Origin: Paenibacillus silvestris
Lineage (GTDB): Bacteria; Bacillota; Bacilli; Paenibacillales; NBRC-103111
Direction: 5' to 3'
Length of the DNA stretch: 64,000 nucleotides
NCBI RefSeq assembly: GCF_009882985.1
Contig: NZ_WTUZ01000022.1
Coordinates: 1-64,000 of the forward strand
The notes under the pieces were generated by a model. That model was not told where the DNA came from and did no database searches. It saw nothing but the letters and a program-made list of their open reading frames with translations. Positions 33,144 to 42,225 of this stretch are shown here, piece after piece. A program made the position numbers and the translations under genes. Numbering within the stretch: position 1 is the stretch's first letter; the number at the start of each line of letters is the position of its first letter.

Positions 33144-33773
33144 ATGAGTAAACAAGCATTGATTGTTTGGGGTGGCTGGGATGGTCATCAACCTGAGGAA
33201 GTGGCGGGTATTTTTGCAGGGTTATTGCGCGAGGAAGGTTATGGCGTGGAAGTATCTGATACGCTGGACAGCTTTAAAGATGAGGAGCGCTTGAAAGGCA
33301 TTGACCTTATTGTACCCGTGTGGACGATGGGGAAAATTGAGAAAGAGCAGCTGACGCCTTTGATTGCCGCAGTCAAAGAAGGCGGAACCGGGATTGCCGG
33401 CTGCCACGGCGGGATGGGAGATTCCTTCCGGAATGAAGTCGAATATCAGTACATGGTTGGTGGTCAATGGGTCGCTCATCCTGGCAATGATGGTGTTACG
33501 TACACGGTGCGCATCAAAGATCGCCAGCACGCTTTGACGGAGGGGATGGACGATTTCGTTGTCGTCTCTGAAAAGTATTATATGCATGTAGACCCTGCCA
33601 TTCAAGTTCATGCGGTGACGGATTTCGGCGACGTGGAAATGCCGGTCGTTTGGACCAAAACCTACGGCGAAGGCAAAGTGTATTATAACTCGCTGGGCCA
33701 TCAAGCCAACATTGTACGGATGCCAGAAACACTTGAGCTTATGCGCCGCGGCTTGCTGTGGGCGACACGATAA
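33144..33773 (+). CDS. ThuA domain protein
   Basis: A 209-residue protein starting at ATG 33144, the better spacing from GAGAGGAG (TTG 33135 is too close). The ThuA fold is a glutamine-amidotransferase-like domain. Features are VWGGWDGHQPEEV at the start, GTGIAGCHGGMGDSF with the cysteine at the nucleophile-elbow position, and EKYYMHVDP. ThuA was first linked to trehalose use in rhizobia, where it acts in 3-keto sugar metabolism. That fits dehydrogenases on both sides here. Confidence 0.9.
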   Translation: MSKQALIVWGGWDGHQPEEVAGIFAGLLREEGYGVEVSDTLDSFKDEERLKGIDLIVPVWTMGKIEKEQLTPLIAAVKEGGTGIAGCHGGMGDSFRNEVEYQYMVGGQWVAHPGNDGVTYTVRIKDRQHALTEGMDDFVVVSEKYYMHVDPAIQVHAVTDFGDVEMPVVWTKTYGEGKVYYNSLGHQANIVRMPETLELMRRGLLWATR

Positions 33774-33794
33774 CGAGTAGAGGAGAGCGAAAAG

Positions 33795-34889
33795 ATGAGT
33801 AAGATGAAGGTAGGTATTATCGGTTGCGGAAATATTAGTGCTGCTTATATGAAAAACGTTCCTAACTTTGAGCATTTGGAACTGATTGCTTGCGCGGATA
33901 TCGATTTGGATAGAGCGAAGGCGCGGGCGGAGGAGTTTGGTATTCCTCATGCGTATACGGTTCAGGAGCTTTTGAATGATGCGAATATTGACATTGTTAT
34001 CAATCTGACGATACCAGCTGCCCACGCAGAAGTGTGTATTCAAGTGTTGGAAGCGGGCAAGCACGTTTATGTGGAGAAGCCGCTTGCGGTTACACGTGAA
34101 GAGGGCTTACGCATTCTTGAGGTGGCTCGCCGTAAGGAATTGTTAGTCGGCAGCGCGCCGGATACATTCCTCGGCGGAGGTATTCAGACGTGTGTGAAGC
34201 TGATCAATGACGGCTGGATCGGCACACCGATTGCCGCAACAGCCTTCATGATGGGCAAAGGGCATGAGCATTGGCATCCAGATCCAGAGTTTTACTATGC
34301 CAAAGGCGGCGGTCCTATGTTCGATATGGGGCCTTATTATCTAACAGCATTAGTAGCTTTGCTTGGACCTATTCGTCGTGTAACGGGCTCAACGGGAATT
34401 AGCTTCCCAGAGCGTACGATTAAGAGTGAAAAGAAACGCGGGCAGAAAATCACGGTTGAGACGCCAACGCATATTGCGGGCGTGCTTGATTTCCATAGCG
34501 GTGCTATTGCTACGCTGGTCACTAGTTTTGATATTATGGGCGGCACGCAGCTGCCGAACATTGAAATCTATGGCAGCCATGGTTCGCTGCGCGTACCAGA
34601 TCCGAACACATTTGGCGGTCAGGTGATGATCCGTAAAAATGGCTCCGACTGGGAGCCGATTCCATTGTCCCATGGCTACAAGGAAAACAGCCGCGGTTTG
34701 GGTGTTGCAGCCATGGCACAAGCTCTCATCAGCGGTGAGAGTGAAGCGCATCGTGCGAATGGCGACCTGGCCTACCACGTGCTGGAGGCCATGCATGGCT
34801 TCCACGATGCAGCGAGTGAAGGCAAGCACTACGTGATGCAGAGCAGCTGTGAAAGGCCGGCTCCTTTGGCGCCGGATACCGTGCTGTAG
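33795..34889 (+). CDS. Second Gfo/Idh/MocA-family oxidoreductase
   Basis: A 364-residue dehydrogenase with Rossmann motif GIIGCGNISAAYMKN, VEKPLAV with the catalytic Lys, and GGGPMFDMGPYYLTAL in the C-terminal domain. It is not a close copy of the first one. It is probably the partner in a keto-sugar oxidation/reduction pair with ThuA. It ends at a terminator. Confidence 0.92.
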   Translation: MSKMKVGIIGCGNISAAYMKNVPNFEHLELIACADIDLDRAKARAEEFGIPHAYTVQELLNDANIDIVINLTIPAAHAEVCIQVLEAGKHVYVEKPLAVTREEGLRILEVARRKELLVGSAPDTFLGGGIQTCVKLINDGWIGTPIAATAFMMGKGHEHWHPDPEFYYAKGGGPMFDMGPYYLTALVALLGPIRRVTGSTGISFPERTIKSEKKRGQKITVETPTHIAGVLDFHSGAIATLVTSFDIMGGTQLPNIEIYGSHGSLRVPDPNTFGGQVMIRKNGSDWEPIPLSHGYKENSRGLGVAAMAQALISGESEAHRANGDLAYHVLEAMHGFHDAASEGKHYVMQSSCERPAPLAPDTVL

Positions 34890-34898
34890 TTTGGGTAA

Positions 34899-34932
34899 TT
34901 ATCCTCCTCTGATATTAGAGGGGGATTTTTTT
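34899..34932 (+). terminator. Terminator of the oxidoreductase operon
   Basis: ATCCTCCTCT and AGAGGGGGAT form the stem, followed by T7. Confidence 0.9.
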
Positions 34933-34967
34933 GTTTGAGATGACCCCTTTTAGGCGTGCCGTGGCTG

Positions 34968-35160
34968 AAATAGCAGGAATAGCAGGAAAAACTACCGTTC
35001 ATGTGCACTGTTCGGTGGCAGGGAATGGAATAGCAGTAGAAACTCCAGCTAAATTGTCGGGTACTGCACGAAATTTGGTGCGTATGAGGAAATTAGCGGT
35101 AGGAAATCCAGTTATTTGGATAAAAGTAGGTTGATTGTGGGAATTAGCAGGAGTAATCGG
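34968..35160 (+). repeat. Dispersed CTGGAATT repeat cluster, copy B
   Basis: This stretch has no gene. It holds at least four degenerate units, mostly in the opposite sense to copy A (AATAGCAGTAGAAACTCCAG, AATTAGCGGTAGGAAATCC and AATAGCAGG-type fragments). The rest up to the sspI stop has nothing I recognise. Confidence 0.55.
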
Positions 35161-35260
35161 CGTTGTTTGTAGGGAGGGGCGACTTTTACGATAGACAGCC
35201 AAGGGACTGCAAGAAGCAGCCCTCTAGCTGGCGGTGGGGGAATTGAGATTAAGGTCAAGG

Positions 35261-35464
35261 TCAAGGGAGATGCCCTTTTAAGGTTTCAACGAGTTCATTT
35301 TGGATATTTGCTTCACTATGCTGCCATATAATTTCGAAAAGCACACCTAGCCCGGGCAGTACCCGTTCTTCCCCGCCAATGGAATCTGCAATAATTTCTT
35401 GAAGCTCGTCATTGGATTTATTTTGGACTCTTTGGACGATGGCCTGTCTTAAAGTAATATTCAT
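35261..35464 (-). CDS. sspI: Small acid-soluble spore protein I
   Basis: A 67-residue protein that matches SspI in layout: N-terminal NITLRQAIVQRVQNKS, the central EERVLPGLGVLFEIIWQ and a C-terminal ETLKGHLP. SspI is made in the forespore under sigma-G and kept in the spore core. It is not an alpha/beta SASP. It stands alone on the minus strand. Confidence 0.92.
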   Translation of the reverse strand: MNITLRQAIVQRVQNKSNDELQEIIADSIGGEERVLPGLGVLFEIIWQHSEANIQNELVETLKGHLP

Positions 35465-35588
35465 TCGTTCGTGGACCTCGCTTCCATTTCGTTATCGATA
35501 CTAATATGCGCAAGTTGATGGCGGTTCATCCTTCATATTCTTCACATTCGCCTCTTACCGTGCATAGTGAGTTTACAGATCACAAGTA

Positions 35589-35597
35589 TGCTATAAT
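35589..35597 (+). promoter_or_regulatory. Extended -10 promoter of the RCK gene
   Basis: TGCTATAAT, an extended -10, lies about 40 bp before the KtrA-like start. Confidence 0.6.
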
Positions 35598-35635
35598 TTA
35601 GAATAACATTGGGAATTTGGAGGAAACGCCTGCCT

Positions 35636-36295
35636 ATGAGAAAACAATTTGCTATTATAGGAATGGGAAGATTCGGGTCCAGCATTGCCAGAACGTTGTC
35701 ACAGTTAGGTTTTGAAGTCATGGCCATAGATTTTCGGGAAGAGACTGTGCAAGAAATCTCATCGATTGTAACACACGCTGTCCAAGCGGATTCGACGGAT
35801 GAAGAAGCACTTCGAGCGCTGGGCATTCGCAATTTTGACGTTGTCGTAGTAGCCATTGGGGAGGATATTCAAGCGAGTATTTTGACCACATTAATTCTCA
35901 AAGAAATGGGTATACCTACGGTAGTTGTGAAGGCTGTGAATGACTTGCACGGCAAGGTGCTGAAGAAAATCGGCGCTGACAAGGTTGTTTATCCGGAAAG
36001 GGATATGGGGCAGCGCGTGGCGCATCACTTGATTTCTTCCAATATTGTTGATTACATAGAGCTGTCCTCCGACTATAGCATTGTGGAGATTCAAGCCTCT
36101 CGTCAGATGATTGGCAAAAATCTCAGAGAGCTTGATATTAGGGCCAAATACGGCTGCAATGTCATCGCAATTAAGCACAATGACAAGCTGATCATTCCGC
36201 CGAGCGCGGAGGAAACACTTCGTTCTGATGATATTTTAGTTATCGTTGGTAAAAATTCGAACCTTCAAACTTTTGAAGTGACTTTTGCAGAGTAG
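35636..36295 (+). CDS. Potassium channel RCK protein (KtrA/KtrC type)
   Basis: A 219-residue cytosolic gating subunit from ATG 35636, behind GGAGGAAA. The RCK_N domain starts FAIIGMGRFGSSIA (Rossmann Gly motif) and includes ALRALGI and VKAVND. The RCK_C domain (about 135-219) is the c-di-AMP-binding part in KtrA/KtrC of other Firmicutes. The membrane subunit KtrB/D is not adjacent. The two c-di-AMP riboswitches in this window give the protein a signalling context. Confidence 0.9.
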   Translation: MRKQFAIIGMGRFGSSIARTLSQLGFEVMAIDFREETVQEISSIVTHAVQADSTDEEALRALGIRNFDVVVVAIGEDIQASILTTLILKEMGIPTVVVKAVNDLHGKVLKKIGADKVVYPERDMGQRVAHHLISSNIVDYIELSSDYSIVEIQASRQMIGKNLRELDIRAKYGCNVIAIKHNDKLIIPPSAEETLRSDDILVIVGKNSNLQTFEVTFAE

Positions 36296-36304
36296 GTAGA
36301 AGAA

Positions 36305-37099
36305 ATGACACATACGGAAATTATGTCTGTTCAAAACGCCCGCGTGAAAGAGTGGGCACAGCTTTTGGAACGCAAGGGTAGAGATAAGCAAGGCAAATAC
36401 ATCATCGAGGGCCATCATCTTGTAGAGGAAGCCTTGCGAGCTGGAGCTTCTGTGGAGACCGTTATTTTTAGCTTGGAAAAAGGCTTGCCAGATGGTCTTG
36501 CTGGGCTGGCACTGCCAGGTGCGGTGGAATGGGTCGGCGTCAGCCAAGCCGTTCTGGAGAAATGCACGGACACGCAGACACCGCAGGGCGTGCTGGCCAT
36601 TGTTGCTCGGCCGCAGCTCGGCATGGACGAGCTGCTCGCTGGCGAGCATGATCTTGTTGTGGTCTTGGACGGCGTCCAAGACCCAGGCAACCTCGGCACC
36701 ATCATCCGCAGCGCGGATGCCGTTGGTGCCAAAGCAGTTGTGCTCGGCCGCGGCACGGTCGATCTGTACAATCCCAAGACGATCCGCTCGACGATGGGAT
36801 CGATGTATCATCTGCCGATTGTGGAGGCAGATCTGGGGCTTTTGCTGCCGCGAGCGCGTGAGCGCGGCGTGCGGCTCGTGACCACGAGCCTGCAGGCGCA
36901 GAGCTCGTGTTACGACACGGACCTGCGGCAGCCGACGTGGCTGATTCTCGGCAACGAGGGCCGGGGCGTGTCGCCGGAGGTTGCTGCGCTGTCGGATGTG
37001 CAGGTCATCATCCCGATGCAGGGGAAGGCGGAGTCGCTGAATGTGGCGATGGCGGCTACGGTGCTGCTGTTTGAGGCTTCGCGGCAGCGGTTGATGTAG
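36305..37099 (+). CDS. TrmH/SpoU-family RNA 2'-O-methyltransferase
   Basis: A 264-residue enzyme. The substrate-binding N-domain (about 1-100, with ARVKEWAQLLERKGRDKQGKY) precedes a knotted SPOUT domain carrying motif 1 (DPGNLGTIIRSADA), motif 2 (LGNEGRGVSPEV) and motif 3 (IPMQGKAESLNVAMAA). It is likely a 23S rRNA Gm methyltransferase similar to B. subtilis YsgA or RlmB. It starts 10 bp after the RCK gene. In many bacilli it precedes pheST, which is not the case here. Confidence 0.92.
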   Translation: MTHTEIMSVQNARVKEWAQLLERKGRDKQGKYIIEGHHLVEEALRAGASVETVIFSLEKGLPDGLAGLALPGAVEWVGVSQAVLEKCTDTQTPQGVLAIVARPQLGMDELLAGEHDLVVVLDGVQDPGNLGTIIRSADAVGAKAVVLGRGTVDLYNPKTIRSTMGSMYHLPIVEADLGLLLPRARERGVRLVTTSLQAQSSCYDTDLRQPTWLILGNEGRGVSPEVAALSDVQVIIPMQGKAESLNVAMAATVLLFEASRQRLM

Positions 37100-37125
37100 C
37101 TTATTGTTTAAGTCATGTTGTAGCC

Positions 37126-37197
37126 AAGAACGCCACAAGAACGCTACCCGTTCTTGTGGCGTTCTTCTCTCATTACCGCTTGAAGAACAGGTAGCGT
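37126..37197 (+). promoter_or_regulatory. Two mutually exclusive hairpins before rpmF
   Basis: Hairpin 1 is a perfect 18-bp stem (AAGAACGCCACAAGAACG at 37126-37143 with 37149-37166). Hairpin 2 pairs ACGCTACCCGTTCTT (37141-37155) with 37183-37197 at 14 of 15 positions and would break hairpin 1. A T-rich stretch follows. It may be the terminator of the methyltransferase operon or an attenuator. Confidence 0.55.
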
Positions 37198-37241
37198 TCT
37201 TGTCTTTTCCATGTATTTATACACTTAATTCAAACTCAGCA

Positions 37242-37270
37242 TTGACAATATTGATCAAGAAAGCTATTAT
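37242..37270 (+). promoter_or_regulatory. rpmF promoter
   Basis: TTGACA (37242-37247), 17-bp spacer, TATTAT (37265-37270). A strong sigma-A promoter 43 bp before the L32 gene. Confidence 0.85.
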
Positions 37271-37312
37271 ATTCTTTGTTGATTTATGTAACTGAAAAGA
37301 GGTGTTTTGAAA

Positions 37313-37489
37313 ATGGCTGTTCCTCAACGGAGAACGTCCAAAACACGTCGCGATAAGCGCCGTACTCACTTTAAACTGGAAGTACCAGGAATGGTGAAGT
37401 GTGAACAATGTGCAGAGTTGAAAAAAGCACATCATGTTTGCAAAAACTGCGGTTCATATAAAGGTAGAGAGATCGTTAAAGCTCAATAA
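37313..37489 (+). CDS. rpmF: Ribosomal protein L32
   Basis: A 58-residue protein from ATG 37313 with GAGGTG at 8-nt spacing. The sequence begins [17 protein letters not shown], as in all Firmicute L32. Four cysteines (CEQC and CKNC) form the zinc ribbon, so this is the zinc-binding form. Unlike many Firmicutes, no DUF177/YceD gene lies directly upstream. Confidence 0.96.
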   Translation: MAVPQRRTSKTRRDKRRTHFKLEVPGMVKCEQCAELKKAHHVCKNCGSYKGREIVKAQ

Positions 37490-37507
37490 TAATATGAATT
37501 GCAACAG

Positions 37508-37543
37508 AAATGACACTTCTAAACAATTAGGGTGTCATTTTTG
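37508..37543 (+). terminator. rpmF terminator
   Basis: AAATGACAC and GTGTCATTT form the stem, followed by T5. Confidence 0.88.
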
Positions 37544-37574
37544 TATTTAGCCGGATGGAGGAACTTATGCCCTT

Positions 37575-39839
37575 ATGCCTTCGCGATACTCATCATTTTT
37601 AATAAAGCTGCTGATTACGACCTCACTGATTAGCGCAGTACCTCTGCTATGTCTTGGTGTATACGCTTTCTTTCAATCGACTTCTACGGTTCAAGCGAAA
37701 GTGAACGAAGCGAATGTGTTTATTTTACAGCAATCGCAAAGCCGCCTTGAGCAGATCCTGAAGGTAATTGATCAGGTTTCCGGACGGTTCGCAGAGACAC
37801 CTTTTGTCATCAATTGGGTGGGGAAACGCATGGAGATTGAAGATTTTCAAGATATCGAGCTGCTGGTCAAAGGGCTTCTTGGCGTTCAAACTTACGAATT
37901 AGGTGTGAAAGCAGCGGAACTGCACAGTTTGCAGAACAACTGGTATATCAAAGATGGCGGCTTTTACTTTGGCACGGACGCCGCGCAAGCATCGAACGCA
38001 CTTACTTACGTCTATACCTCTCGGTGGCTGCCTGATCAGGATGCCTCTTTTGCAGGAATCAAACTTGTGAAAACGATTCCACCACTGGCGGCTGAACCCA
38101 AAGGCTATTTATTCGTACGCATGTCGAACACGGAGCTCTCCAAGCTGCTAACCGGAGGTTTTTCAACAAGGGAAACGATGGTTTTGGACGACAAAATGAC
38201 GATTATTATTCACAGCGATCCTGCGAGGATTGGTCAAAGTGTTCTTGCCGAGCCGTGGGCCAAGGAGCTGCAGCAATCAGGCCATACACAGGGATATGTC
38301 AATAGTACTTTGTCAGGGAAGCCATATAGCGTGATTTATAATCAGTCCCGCTATAATAACTGGACCTATGTGTCAGTGATCCCGCTGGAGGAGGCGCGGA
38401 AGGAATCTGCGGCTATCGGATGGGCGACGCTAACGGCATGTATTGTGTTGCTGCTTTTTGCCGCTCTGCTGTCCTATTGGGCTTCCAAGCGGATGTACTT
38501 TCCGGTCCGCAGCCTCATGGAATTCACGATGCGCCACAGCAAACCGCAAAACGGTAGTTCTGCTGTAAAAGACGAGCTGCAATGGATCGGCACACAAGTG
38601 GCTTCGCTCCATCAGTCCAAGGAACAGCTAGAAGGCCAGATGAAGATTCAGGCTGGTCAACTCGTGGATTACTTCATGCTGAAGCTGTTTCAAGGGGAGC
38701 TGTACCGCGGCGAGATGGAGGAGAAGGCGGAACGGTTCCAGCTGCCTGTCTGGAGTCACTATGCCGTCCTAGTCTTGCAGATCGATACGCTGGATCAAAC
38801 GCGTTATCGCTCCAGTGAGCAGGATCTGCTGCTCTTTGCGATTAATAATATCGCTGCAGAGCTGATTGCGATACCGCAGCGTATTCATGCGATGCCTATT
38901 GGCAATTATCAGGTGATTCTGGTCGGCAGTGATACAGACAATCATATGGAGCTGCTCAGCGAATGGAGCGCTCTGGCCATGTCGGTGCAAAGCGCCGTAG
39001 ATGAATATTTGGGACTAAAGGTAAGTATCGGCATCAGTAGGCCCTATAACCAACTGTTTGCGACCTCAGGGGCATTTCTAGAAGCTAAAGAAGCCCTGCA
39101 ATACCGGATTCGTCTTGGTGAAAAAGCGATCCTGCATCTGGGCGACTTGAAGCCAAAACAAGCTTCACGGCACTATTATCCGCATCATTTGGTGTCGGAG
39201 CTCATACAAGCCATTGCCTTGCTCGATAAAAACAAAGCGGAGGAACTGCTGCATCAGTTTATCCTGGATGTCCTGCGCGTAGAGACGGATTCGAACGTTT
39301 ACCGAATGTCTTTTGCCATGCTGCTGACGGATCTCATCCGTGTATTGTATGACATGGGGGATACGGGGGAGCTTCTATTCCCAGACCAACGGAATGCGTA
39401 TGAGTATATGTTTCGGTGGAAGACACCGCAGGAAATCGAAGTTTGGTTTAAAGATCACATGATTCAACCGATGATGGAACTGACGCTTAAGCGACACGAG
39501 TCGTCCGGCAAAAGCATCTCCCGTTCGGTGATGGATCTCATCCATGCCCATTATGACAGCGAATTGACGCTGGAGCAGTGCGCGCTGCGGTTGAACTACA
39601 GCACTCATTATATCCGCCGGATGTTCCGGAAGGAAGCGGGGATGAGCTTTAGTGAATATTTGGCGGGATATCGCCACGATATGGCCAAAAGCTGGCTGAG
39701 CAGCACAGAGATGAAGATCACAGACATAGCAGAGCGTTTGCAGTATACGAACGCGCAGAATTTCATCCGCCAATTCCGCAAACTAGAAGGAATGACGCCC
39801 GGTCAGTATCGGGAGCAGCGCAGAGATGCTATTGGCTGA
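37575..39839 (+). CDS. Membrane-bound AraC-type regulator
   Basis: A 754-residue one-component sensor. A membrane helix at about 10-32 and another at about 285-305 flank an extracellular Cache-like sensor. The cytoplasmic part has a linker region (about 360-520) and a C-terminal AraC double helix-turn-helix (about 650-748, with LTLEQCALRLNYSTHYIRRM and ITDIAERLQYTNAQNFIRQF). GGAGGA lies about 13 nt from ATG, longer than usual. The type is common in Paenibacillus beside LplABC-like sugar importers, as here, and should activate the following ABC genes when a sugar is present. Confidence 0.92.
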   Translation: MPSRYSSFLIKLLITTSLISAVPLLCLGVYAFFQSTSTVQAKVNEANVFILQQSQSRLEQILKVIDQVSGRFAETPFVINWVGKRMEIEDFQDIELLVKGLLGVQTYELGVKAAELHSLQNNWYIKDGGFYFGTDAAQASNALTYVYTSRWLPDQDASFAGIKLVKTIPPLAAEPKGYLFVRMSNTELSKLLTGGFSTRETMVLDDKMTIIIHSDPARIGQSVLAEPWAKELQQSGHTQGYVNSTLSGKPYSVIYNQSRYNNWTYVSVIPLEEARKESAAIGWATLTACIVLLLFAALLSYWASKRMYFPVRSLMEFTMRHSKPQNGSSAVKDELQWIGTQVASLHQSKEQLEGQMKIQAGQLVDYFMLKLFQGELYRGEMEEKAERFQLPVWSHYAVLVLQIDTLDQTRYRSSEQDLLLFAINNIAAELIAIPQRIHAMPIGNYQVILVGSDTDNHMELLSEWSALAMSVQSAVDEYLGLKVSIGISRPYNQLFATSGAFLEAKEALQYRIRLGEKAILHLGDLKPKQASRHYYPHHLVSELIQAIALLDKNKAEELLHQFILDVLRVETDSNVYRMSFAMLLTDLIRVLYDMGDTGELLFPDQRNAYEYMFRWKTPQEIEVWFKDHMIQPMMELTLKRHESSGKSISRSVMDLIHAHYDSELTLEQCALRLNYSTHYIRRMFRKEAGMSFSEYLAGYRHDMAKSWLSSTEMKITDIAERLQYTNAQNFIRQFRKLEGMTPGQYREQRRDAIG

Positions 39840-39904
39840 CGATGTTCCTTGCAAATAGCGCCGATTTTTCCTGATATTTCTAGAGATTCATGCGCTTTTT
39901 GACC

Positions 39905-40042
39905 AACCAACTGGAATTTCTACCGCTAAACTCACCAAATCCAGCAGTTTTTATCACCTGCCGACGTTTTAACTGGAGTTCCTCCTGTTATTTCGTTCAC
40001 TGCCACTGAGCAGTCCGAATTAACGGTAGTTTTCTAGATATA
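39905..40042 (+). repeat. Dispersed CTGGAATT repeat cluster, copy C
   Basis: Units CTGGAATTTCTACCGCTAAA (39911-39930), AAATCCAGCAG, TTTTAACTGGAGTTCCTCC and TTAACGGTAG are related to the clusters at 7128 and 34968. No gene is present. Confidence 0.6.
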
Positions 40043-40091
40043 TACAGCTGCGGCACGTAAATCGATTGTTCCCTTATTTCCAGATAATCTG

Positions 40092-40141
40092 AAGAGGCTG
40101 TTCCAAAAGTCGTTAAATGACTTGGGATAGTCTCTTTTTTT
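40092..40141 (+). terminator. Terminator of AAGAGGCTGTTCC type
   Basis: AAGAGGCTGTTCCAAAAGTC pairs imperfectly with GACTTGGGATAGTCTCTT, followed by T7. It is the sister of 6994-7058. Confidence 0.85.
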
Positions 40142-40302
40142 GCGTACAAATGATTATCCGCAGGGCCGCTAATGATTATAAATGCGGACTGTAGCCGCCG
40201 CTTAGCCGGTCATCCGCAGGTGGAGCGCTGTTGATTATTGCATGCAATTTACGGCTTCGATACGCTAACGTTGTCAAAACAAACGAGGGGGACGAGTCAA
40301 AC
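40142..40302 (+). other. Untranslated leader of the ABC operon
   Basis: Short repeated bits (TGATTAT, CCGCAGG) and no coding signal of its own. The open frame here is an upstream extension of the permease without a ribosome site. No clear promoter hexamers are visible. Confidence 0.4.
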
Positions 40303-41259
40303 GTGGAACTGACTTCTAGACCGGTAAAAGCGGATGCGGCTGCGAGGAGCAAAGCCCGCACGAGGATCAACCGTTTGTTGAAAAACAAATGGCTGTATGC
40401 GATGGCGCTTCCTGGCATGCTCTACTTTATTATTTTTCGTTATTTCCCCATGTGGGGGCTGTTAATTTCATTTCAGGACTACCAGCCAGCTTTAGGGATG
40501 CTGCACAGCAAATGGGTGGGTTTCAAACATTTTGAGAGGTTCTTTTTTGACGCATCCTTCGCGTTGCTTTTCAAGAATACGATCATTCTTGCTGTCTATA
40601 ATCTGGTCTTCTTCTTCCCGCTGCCCATTATTCTGGCCTTGCTACTAAATGAAGTGCGCAGGGAAGTTTTCAAACGCAGCATTCAAACCATCGTCTACAT
40701 ACCTCACTTCGTATCTTGGGTGGTTGTGGTTGGGATCTCGTACATCTTCTTCACGACAGAAGGAGGCATCGTCAACGACCTGTTCGTCTCGCTGGGCCTG
40801 CCCAAAATGGAGTTTCTCATCTCAAGCGAGTGGTTTCGAACGATGATCGTTTCCCAAGTGGTCTGGAAGGAAACAGGCTGGGGAACGATTATTTTCCTCG
40901 CAGCGCTGGCTGGGGTGGACCCACAGCTGTATGAAGCGGCAAGAATCGATGGTGCGAACCGTTTTCGCCAATTGTGGCATATTACGCTTCCTGCCATCCG
41001 CAGCGTCATTGTCATTTTGTTCATCCTTCGGCTGGGGTCGTTCCTCGATACCGGCTTTGAACAGATCTTCTTAATGCTGAACGCTATGAACCGCGAGGTA
41101 GGCGAAGTTTTTGATACGTACGTTTACAATGTCGGGATTCAGCAAGGTCAGTTCAGCTACAGTACAGCAGTTGGATTGTTTAAGTCGATCATTGGGCTGG
41201 TGCTGGTGGTTGGGGCCAATCGGTTGGCCAAAAAATTCGGCGAAAACGGCCTGTATTAG
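40303..41259 (+). CDS. Sugar ABC transporter permease (LplB-like)
   Basis: A 318-residue permease from GTG 40303, behind GAGGGGGA. After a basic N-terminus there are six membrane helices starting WLYAMALPGMLYFIIF. The EAA loop that contacts the ATPase is GVDPQLYEAARIDGANRFRQ. It works with the next two genes. No ATPase gene is present, so a shared MsmX-type ATPase must be used. The substrate is probably an oligosaccharide. Confidence 0.92.
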   Translation: MELTSRPVKADAAARSKARTRINRLLKNKWLYAMALPGMLYFIIFRYFPMWGLLISFQDYQPALGMLHSKWVGFKHFERFFFDASFALLFKNTIILAVYNLVFFFPLPIILALLLNEVRREVFKRSIQTIVYIPHFVSWVVVVGISYIFFTTEGGIVNDLFVSLGLPKMEFLISSEWFRTMIVSQVVWKETGWGTIIFLAALAGVDPQLYEAARIDGANRFRQLWHITLPAIRSVIVILFILRLGSFLDTGFEQIFLMLNAMNREVGEVFDTYVYNVGIQQGQFSYSTAVGLFKSIIGLVLVVGANRLAKKFGENGLY

Positions 41260-41275
41260 AAGGGAGTGACGTTCA

Positions 41276-42154
41276 ATGATCAATAAAAGCATAGGCAGCC
41301 GCATCTTTGACGGCTTCAATTATACGTTCCTGGCGTTGTTTGCTCTAGTCACGCTGCTGCCGTTTATCTACATTATTTCGGTTTCATTTGCAGAGCCGGA
41401 AGAGGTGCTCAAACGGGGATTCATTTTGTTCCCTACGTCCTTCTCGCTAGAAGGGTACCGCTACATTTTCTCGACACAAACGATCGTAAACAGCCTATTT
41501 GTGACGATTGGCATTACGGTGGTTGGTACATTTATTAATCTCTTGTTCACCTCCCTGCTGGCCTATCCGCTTTCGAGGCAGGATTTCGAAGGAAGAAAGC
41601 TGTTTATGATGCTGATCGTATTCACGATGCTGTTCCATGGCGGGATTCTGCCAACGTTCCTTGTCGTTAAGGCGCTTGGGATGCTCAACAGCTACTGGTC
41701 TTTGCTGATTCCTAACGCGATTAGTGCATTTAATCTCATCGTCGTCGTGAGCTTTTTCCGGCAGCTGCCCGAAGGCCTGGAGGAGGCGGCCAAAATCGAC
41801 GGATGCAGCGACGTGGGCCTGCTTTTCCGAATTGTTTTACCTTTATCAGCGCCAGTACTGGCTACGTTTGCTTTATTTTACGCGGTAGGCCATTGGAACA
41901 CCTTTTTCAACGCGATCATGTACATTAACGATTCAAAAATGTGGCCGATTCAAGTCTGGCTTAGGCAAATCGTCATTTTATCCCAAGGTGGGATCGGTGA
42001 TTCAACCCAGTTTGATCAGAATTATATTGCACCACCGTCACAAATCATTAAGATGGCCGTCATTGTCATTTCAACGGTGCCGATTTTGCTCGTTTATCCG
42101 TTCTTGCAGAAGCATTTTGCCAAAGGGGTCATGATCGGTTCTGTAAAAGGTTGA
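41276..42154 (+). CDS. Sugar ABC transporter permease (LplC/YtcP-like)
   Basis: A 292-residue second permease of the importer. It has six helices and the EAA loop LPEGLEEAAKIDGCSDVG. The C-terminal QKHFAKGVMIGSVKG is the ending typical of this subfamily. It starts 16 bp after the first permease, with AGGGAGTG. Confidence 0.93.
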   Translation: MINKSIGSRIFDGFNYTFLALFALVTLLPFIYIISVSFAEPEEVLKRGFILFPTSFSLEGYRYIFSTQTIVNSLFVTIGITVVGTFINLLFTSLLAYPLSRQDFEGRKLFMMLIVFTMLFHGGILPTFLVVKALGMLNSYWSLLIPNAISAFNLIVVVSFFRQLPEGLEEAAKIDGCSDVGLLFRIVLPLSAPVLATFALFYAVGHWNTFFNAIMYINDSKMWPIQVWLRQIVILSQGGIGDSTQFDQNYIAPPSQIIKMAVIVISTVPILLVYPFLQKHFAKGVMIGSVKG

Positions 42155-42225
42155 ACAGGCTCCCGAAAACTATTGTGATTGGGAAGCATTCATATAAAAT
42201 AAGACTATGGGGAGGCATTGCCACA

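Noticed and set aside
33222..34064. 280-codon minus-strand frame
   Set aside because: It is a shadow of the ThuA and oxidoreductase genes; its composition is that of antisense codons.
36236..37138. 300-codon minus-strand frame
   Set aside because: It is antisense to the SpoU methyltransferase, rich in Arg/His/Gln from GC-rich antisense, and lacks a ribosome site.
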